Source of the DNA: a virus
Length of the DNA stretch: 24,630 nt
Reading direction: 5' to 3' (one strand)
Virus record (IMG/VR): IMGVR_UViG_3300029955_000134
Coordinates: 1-24,630 of that record
The notes under the pieces were generated by a model. The model had not been told where the DNA came from. It saw nothing but the letters and a program-made list of their open reading frames with translations, and searched no databases. Both the position numbers and the translations under genes were made by a program. Below, in pieces: positions 21,435-24,630 of the stretch (position 1 is the first letter of the stretch; the number at the start of each line of letters is the position of its first letter).

Positions 21435-23278
21435 TCGCCTGGCTCCTTACCGCCGCCCATCATGGTTTTGAGAGGGCTGTCCGGCTCTGCCGCCTTGCCG
21501 GCCAGTGCCGCCGCCTTGGCAATCTTAGGTGCGTTCTCAATCTGCTGCTGCTTCTCCTGCTGCTTCTGAGCCATCTCCCGTATCTGAGCAATGGCCTTTG
21601 GGTCACGTAGGCACGTTGCTGGACCGCCTACCGCGTCCCATGCCTCGCGCACCATCTCATCCGTGTCGAGAGCGTGCATGGCGAGAGGATCGAACTGTGT
21701 GATTGACGTAATCAGAGCCACTCCGGATTGAATCGCCCGGACCTTCGTTACCCTGGTCTGTGCCTGAGACAAGAGGCCCAGATATTGCACCTTGATTGGC
21801 TCATGCTCGGAATCTTGAAGAATTTGCGGAACTTCAGGAATGCGTCCTGCCCTTGCCTCAATGTCGAACACCCTGGCAATCATGGGGTTGAACCCTTCCG
21901 ATTGCAGGTTACCGACAATGGTTCCGAGCAGCGCCGCCTTCTCGGTCATCAACTCATTGATTTGCGCCGTCACCATACGCTCAGTGGCACCGCCCTGCGC
22001 CAATTGCGTAAGCAGGGTGAACACATCTGTGTGGAAGTGCTGGTTGATGATCTGCGCAACTTTGCCCTGATACTCCGTATTGAACGGAAGGTTTTGGACG
22101 CCGGTCGTTAGAGGTTGCGGCATGATCTGGCGAATGTCGCCACGGTTGGTTGGGATGAATGTAAAGCCGTTCGGGCCACGCTGAATCTTTCCCCGCTGGT
22201 CCTCATACGCCACCATCGGAGGTTCAGCCGCTTTCTGGGCAGTAATCAGATTGGTTCTCCCCATCTGATTGTCCAACGCGATGGCGACCCAAGCATCGTG
22301 CGCCGGAGAGCGACCGTAGGATTCGTCTGAATTCTTCCTCCATCTCCAACTCAGTATCGGCATAGAGTCGTAGCCGCCCTCGGACAGCATCTTCAATCCC
22401 TGATTCCCGTCAGCGCCGAGAATCTTGCCTCCCTTTCGATACACCCAATCGGATGCCCATTTCTTTCCCTTGGCATCTATGCGCCCAGGGTTGTAATCCT
22501 TGCGGGGATAGACCGCATGGAGAACTTCGCGCTGCTCGTGCATATTGCTTTCGTAGTCATGCTCGAAGTTCGTATCGGCCTTCTTCATTTCGTCCAAGCC
22601 GAACTGCTGAACGAACTGCCGAAGCGTCATTTTGTAGACGCGATAGTTTGTGTCGACCTGGCCAAATCGGTTTTCCGCGATGAAGCATTCCCGGAAATGG
22701 GGAACGGTGAAAATGATGGTTGCCGTCGAAACATCTTCTTCTATCAGCAAGTGGGCCGTACCTGGAGCAGACCCATCACCGATGAATTCCGGCACTACAT
22801 CATAGAAATTGCTTCGGTTGAACGCTGAATACATCACGTCTTGGCAGTCTTGAATCCACCGCTGGACTTCTGGGTAGGAATCGACTCGCTTTCCGGTCCA
22901 TGCTCTCATCCGGCTTGTGCACGGGAAGTTTAGTTTGCCGGGAAGTTCCAGTCCAAACCAAGGTTGATTGCGAGAACAGAGATACCCCACCATACCCTTG
23001 ACCAGAGTGTTGTGGGCAAGCATGGCGGAGTCGGCGAAAATCTCTAATCCGGTGGGCTGGCCGGGCCACAAATCCTTGTCTTGCACGCCCCGCCTGCCGT
23101 GGTTGACGTACATGATGATGTTGTCCACCATCCATTCCCACGGAAGTCTTTCTTGTGCAAGCACTTGTAGATATTTCTGAGCATCCTTGGCTCGTTCGTC
23201 GGCGGAGCGGTCGTTGAGCCGGGAGGGTGCATATCCCCCGGAGTACATATAAGGCGAGGCTAGACCGACAGAAGCCAT
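21431..23278 (-). CDS. Portal protein, T7 gp8-like head-tail connector (615 aa)
   Basis: Length and motifs fit the podovirus head-tail connector family: LPWEWMVDNIIMYVNHGRRG near the start, FADSAMLAHNTLVKGMVGYL, PHFRECFIAENRFGQVDTNY, PILSWRWRKNSDESYGRSP with the hallmark W-R...YGRSP at about 300-320, and GGATERMVTAQINEL. The C-terminal 60 residues are Gln/Lys/Ala-rich (QKQQEKQQQIENAP) and probably a flexible or coiled barrel end. It forms the dodecameric DNA gate at one capsid vertex and docks the terminase. TAATG joins it to the gene before and ATGA to the gene after. Confidence 0.93.
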   Translation of the reverse strand: MASVGLASPYMYSGGYAPSRLNDRSADERAKDAQKYLQVLAQERLPWEWMVDNIIMYVNHGRRGVQDKDLWPGQPTGLEIFADSAMLAHNTLVKGMVGYLCSRNQPWFGLELPGKLNFPCTSRMRAWTGKRVDSYPEVQRWIQDCQDVMYSAFNRSNFYDVVPEFIGDGSAPGTAHLLIEEDVSTATIIFTVPHFRECFIAENRFGQVDTNYRVYKMTLRQFVQQFGLDEMKKADTNFEHDYESNMHEQREVLHAVYPRKDYNPGRIDAKGKKWASDWVYRKGGKILGADGNQGLKMLSEGGYDSMPILSWRWRKNSDESYGRSPAHDAWVAIALDNQMGRTNLITAQKAAEPPMVAYEDQRGKIQRGPNGFTFIPTNRGDIRQIMPQPLTTGVQNLPFNTEYQGKVAQIINQHFHTDVFTLLTQLAQGGATERMVTAQINELMTEKAALLGTIVGNLQSEGFNPMIARVFDIEARAGRIPEVPQILQDSEHEPIKVQYLGLLSQAQTRVTKVRAIQSGVALITSITQFDPLAMHALDTDEMVREAWDAVGGPATCLRDPKAIAQIREMAQKQQEKQQQIENAPKIAKAAALAGKAAEPDSPLKTMMGGGKEPGE

Positions 23279-23538
23279 TATTCCCCCAATGTCGCTTTCC
23301 CTACTGTAGCATTACCGCTGGTCATCGGGCTTTGCAACATCGTGCTTGCCATACCCCGGCGCTGTGTCAATGCCTGAGCCTGAGCCAAAGCCGACGCCTG
23401 AGCCGCCTGAGCCGTCTGTTCATTGGTTTGTGCCTGAGTGGGAGCCACGGGTGTGGAAGGCTTGCTGACATCCGCATAGATGCCCTCACCAACAGCCGCT
23501 GCGCCGATAATCAATGCCGCTGAAATGCTTCCTGCCAT
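23278..23538 (-). CDS. Small Ala/Gln-rich phage protein upstream of portal (86 aa)
   Basis: The protein has a short hydrophobic start (SISAALIIGAAAVGEGIYA), a Thr/Gln/Ala-rich middle that is probably helical (QAQTNEQTAQAAQASALAQAQ), then QRRGMASTMLQSP and a closing GKATLGE. Small proteins with RRGxASTxLxxP and a KATLG end commonly sit between terminase and portal in podoviruses. Their role is unknown; a virion or ejection-associated peptide is a guess. GGGAG precedes the ATG; its TAA overlaps the portal ATG. Confidence 0.6.
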   Translation of the reverse strand: MAGSISAALIIGAAAVGEGIYADVSKPSTPVAPTQAQTNEQTAQAAQASALAQAQALTQRRGMASTMLQSPMTSGNATVGKATLGE

Positions 23539-23539
23539 C

Positions 23540-24004
23540 CTATTCTCCCGTAACCACTATCGTATCACCGCTTCCATCGCGGCGAGACATCAACTGATCG
23601 GACTCTGCAAAGACTTCATCCTCAGCCTCTTCAACAGTTCCAAGAGCGGTCGGGTAAATCATCGTCATCTCAACCGGCCCATGAGTCCAAAAGAACTGCT
23701 TCCGCCCCGCGCATCCGGGAATGACATTGTATCCGGTCAGCTCAACTCTTTGGTCTCCGATCAACACTGAACAGTCTCCATGAACGATAAGAACAGTTGC
23801 CAACTTGATAAGCGAACCCATCATCTTTGTCCCCGGTTGGAGACGAATGGTTCTTGCATACATTCCGCCGTGGAATAGATGTTCTGTGGCGAGTTCGATC
23901 TGGGGGTAAGAGAGGATGATTTTGTTGATTTCGTTCAGTTGCTCGAGAACGGCTGGCGAAGCCGGGAACATGGCAATCGGTAAAGGTGCCGTCAATGTGC
24001 TCAT
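23540..24004 (-). CDS. Cupin-like phage protein without the usual metal ligands (154 aa)
   Basis: ATG at 24004 overlaps the acetyltransferase TGA (ATGA). Residues 40-120 form a beta-helix-like pattern: HLFHGGMYARTIRLQPGT, then LIVHGDCSVLIGDQRVELTGYNVI, then GRKQFFWTHGPVEMTMIY. This resembles a cupin-like protein common beside terminase genes in podoviruses. To my recollection those relatives carry two His residues before the VxGD turn; here the segment is GSLIKLATVLIVHGD, so both appear lost, while the later His (108) is kept. A negatively charged helix (EEAEDEVFAESD) and an extra tail (about 139-154) follow. The function of the family is unknown, and small-molecule or metal binding is doubtful here. 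Confidence 0.6.
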   Translation of the reverse strand: MSTLTAPLPIAMFPASPAVLEQLNEINKIILSYPQIELATEHLFHGGMYARTIRLQPGTKMMGSLIKLATVLIVHGDCSVLIGDQRVELTGYNVIPGCAGRKQFFWTHGPVEMTMIYPTALGTVEEAEDEVFAESDQLMSRRDGSGDTIVVTGE

Positions 24005-24444
24005 AGCCACCTCGTAAACATGGTATGGCTGGCCTTGCAACCGGGGCGATGGGACAACACCACATCCAAAGGACTTCCTACCCTGGCGGTGTACAGCAGG
24101 GCCACACATCCATTCCTGATCGAGAAGCTCTCGACGGTAGACAGCAGGGCATCTGCGGTGCCAAGTTTCCTGTGAGACGGCAGAGCAAACAGACTTTCTA
24201 TCGTGGCTATTCTCTTTCCATTGTGCGGCATAACGCCTGCAACCACAGAGACAAATCCTACAAGAACATCATCCGAGTATGCGCCAAAGCAGTGAAGCGC
24301 CCCTGAATTCTCCATCGCGGCGTATATCTGGCGCTGTGGGTTGTAGTCGGGCATCACGCAGTCTTTCGAGTAGGCGTCCAACAGTTCTGCCGAGTTGGGA
24401 GCATCGAGAATGTCTGCATAACTGACTGGCTTTATCTCAAGCAT
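24001..24444 (-). CDS. GNAT-family acetyltransferase-like protein (147 aa)
   Basis: The fold pattern is GNAT: an N-terminal helix region, strands with VLVGFVSVVAGV (about 60-71), strand IATIESLFALPSHRKLGTADALL with R92-x-x-G95-x-A97 as the acetyl-CoA pyrophosphate loop, and VALLYTA as strand 5. ATG at 24444 is chosen over one at 24462 because GGAG sits six bases upstream; it overlaps the terminase TGA by eight bases. GNAT genes in this slot after terminase are known in other podoviruses without a proven target. The acetyl acceptor could be a host or phage protein, or a small molecule. Family call good, role unknown. Confidence 0.75.
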   Translation of the reverse strand: MLEIKPVSYADILDAPNSAELLDAYSKDCVMPDYNPQRQIYAAMENSGALHCFGAYSDDVLVGFVSVVAGVMPHNGKRIATIESLFALPSHRKLGTADALLSTVESFSIRNGCVALLYTARVGSPLDVVLSHRPGCKASHTMFTRWL

Positions 24445-24630
24445 TGGCGCTCCGTAACCCATAGCTTAGGGGATTGTAATCCGTTTCGCTTCGTGCCGCT
24501 AGGAATTGAGCGATCAAATCATTCTTCTCGTTCGGCGGTGAGTAAACCGGCTGCTCCAGGCAGAGGTAGCGAACTGTGTCCGCAAAATCCTTATATCCCT
24601 CTTCCGGTTTATCGGTTCCCGCCTTCCACT
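24437..24630 (-). CDS. Terminase large subunit, C-terminal 63 residues (cut by window edge)
   Basis: An open frame enters from beyond base 24630 and ends with TGA at 24437. It reads KPEEGYKDFADTVRYLCLEQP and ends SYGLRSANA. The segment D-K-P-E-E-G-x-x-D-x-x-D-x-x-RY is the usual end of phage large terminases, where the helix after the nuclease domain carries DAxRY. TerL is the ATPase/nuclease motor that packages DNA at the portal. Its position just upstream of the GNAT, small protein and portal genes agrees. Only the tail is visible, so motor and nuclease residues cannot be checked. Confidence 0.72.
   Translation of the reverse strand, partial: WKAGTDKPEEGYKDFADTVRYLCLEQPVYSPPNEKNDLIAQFLAARSETDYNPLSYGLRSANA

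Overview
The window is part of the late, structural half of a tailed-phage genome with a short tail (podovirus type), either a free phage or a prophage. Every gene I can support lies on the minus strand, so the map reads from right to left. The gene order and protein families resemble Bordetella phage BPP-1-type podoviruses: T7 gp8-like portal, Bbp19-like protein, scaffold, capsid, Bbp16-like cement protein, tail tubular proteins A and B, internal virion proteins and a T7-type fibre. No integrase, repressor, replication gene, tRNA, CRISPR array, IS element or reverse transcriptase (diversity-generating retroelement) is visible. The host is probably Gram-negative, because the phage has a lambda R-like endolysin, a probable lipoprotein and Sec-type signal peptides. 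The sequence alone does not identify the host.

Right end, packaging and portal (24630 down to 20762): the C-terminus of the large terminase (TerL), a GNAT acetyltransferase, a cupin-like protein, a small Ala/Gln-rich protein, the portal, a Bbp19-like protein and a small beta-rich protein. Most genes overlap stop to start (ATGA, TAATG), which suggests one translationally coupled operon. Capsid block (20761 to 17574): two hairpins, scaffold, major capsid protein, cement protein and a basic 121-residue protein, closed by a good hairpin-plus-T terminator. Tail and ejection block (17563 to 7207): tail tubular protein A, tail tubular protein B and three internal virion proteins (163, 604 and 1364 residues).

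Accessory and fibre block (7210 to 2364): a PurD-like ATP-grasp ligase starting at TTG, an overlapping small protein with a HELVE zincin-like motif, and a 1026-residue tail fibre. The fibre has a T7-type attachment domain, an SGNH-hydrolase domain and, oddly, an N-terminal Sec signal peptide. Left end, lysis block (2275 to 1): a coiled-coil membrane protein, two tiny overlapping genes (an acidic peptide and a probable ribbon-helix-helix protein), a holin-like protein, a Cys-containing exported protein, a lipoprotein and the start of a lambda R-like endolysin cut by the window edge.

The least conventional elements are the ATP-grasp/HELVE pair inside the virion operon, the signal peptide on the fibre, and a Gly/Thr-rich beta module that appears to be inserted into both the capsid cement protein and tail tubular protein B.
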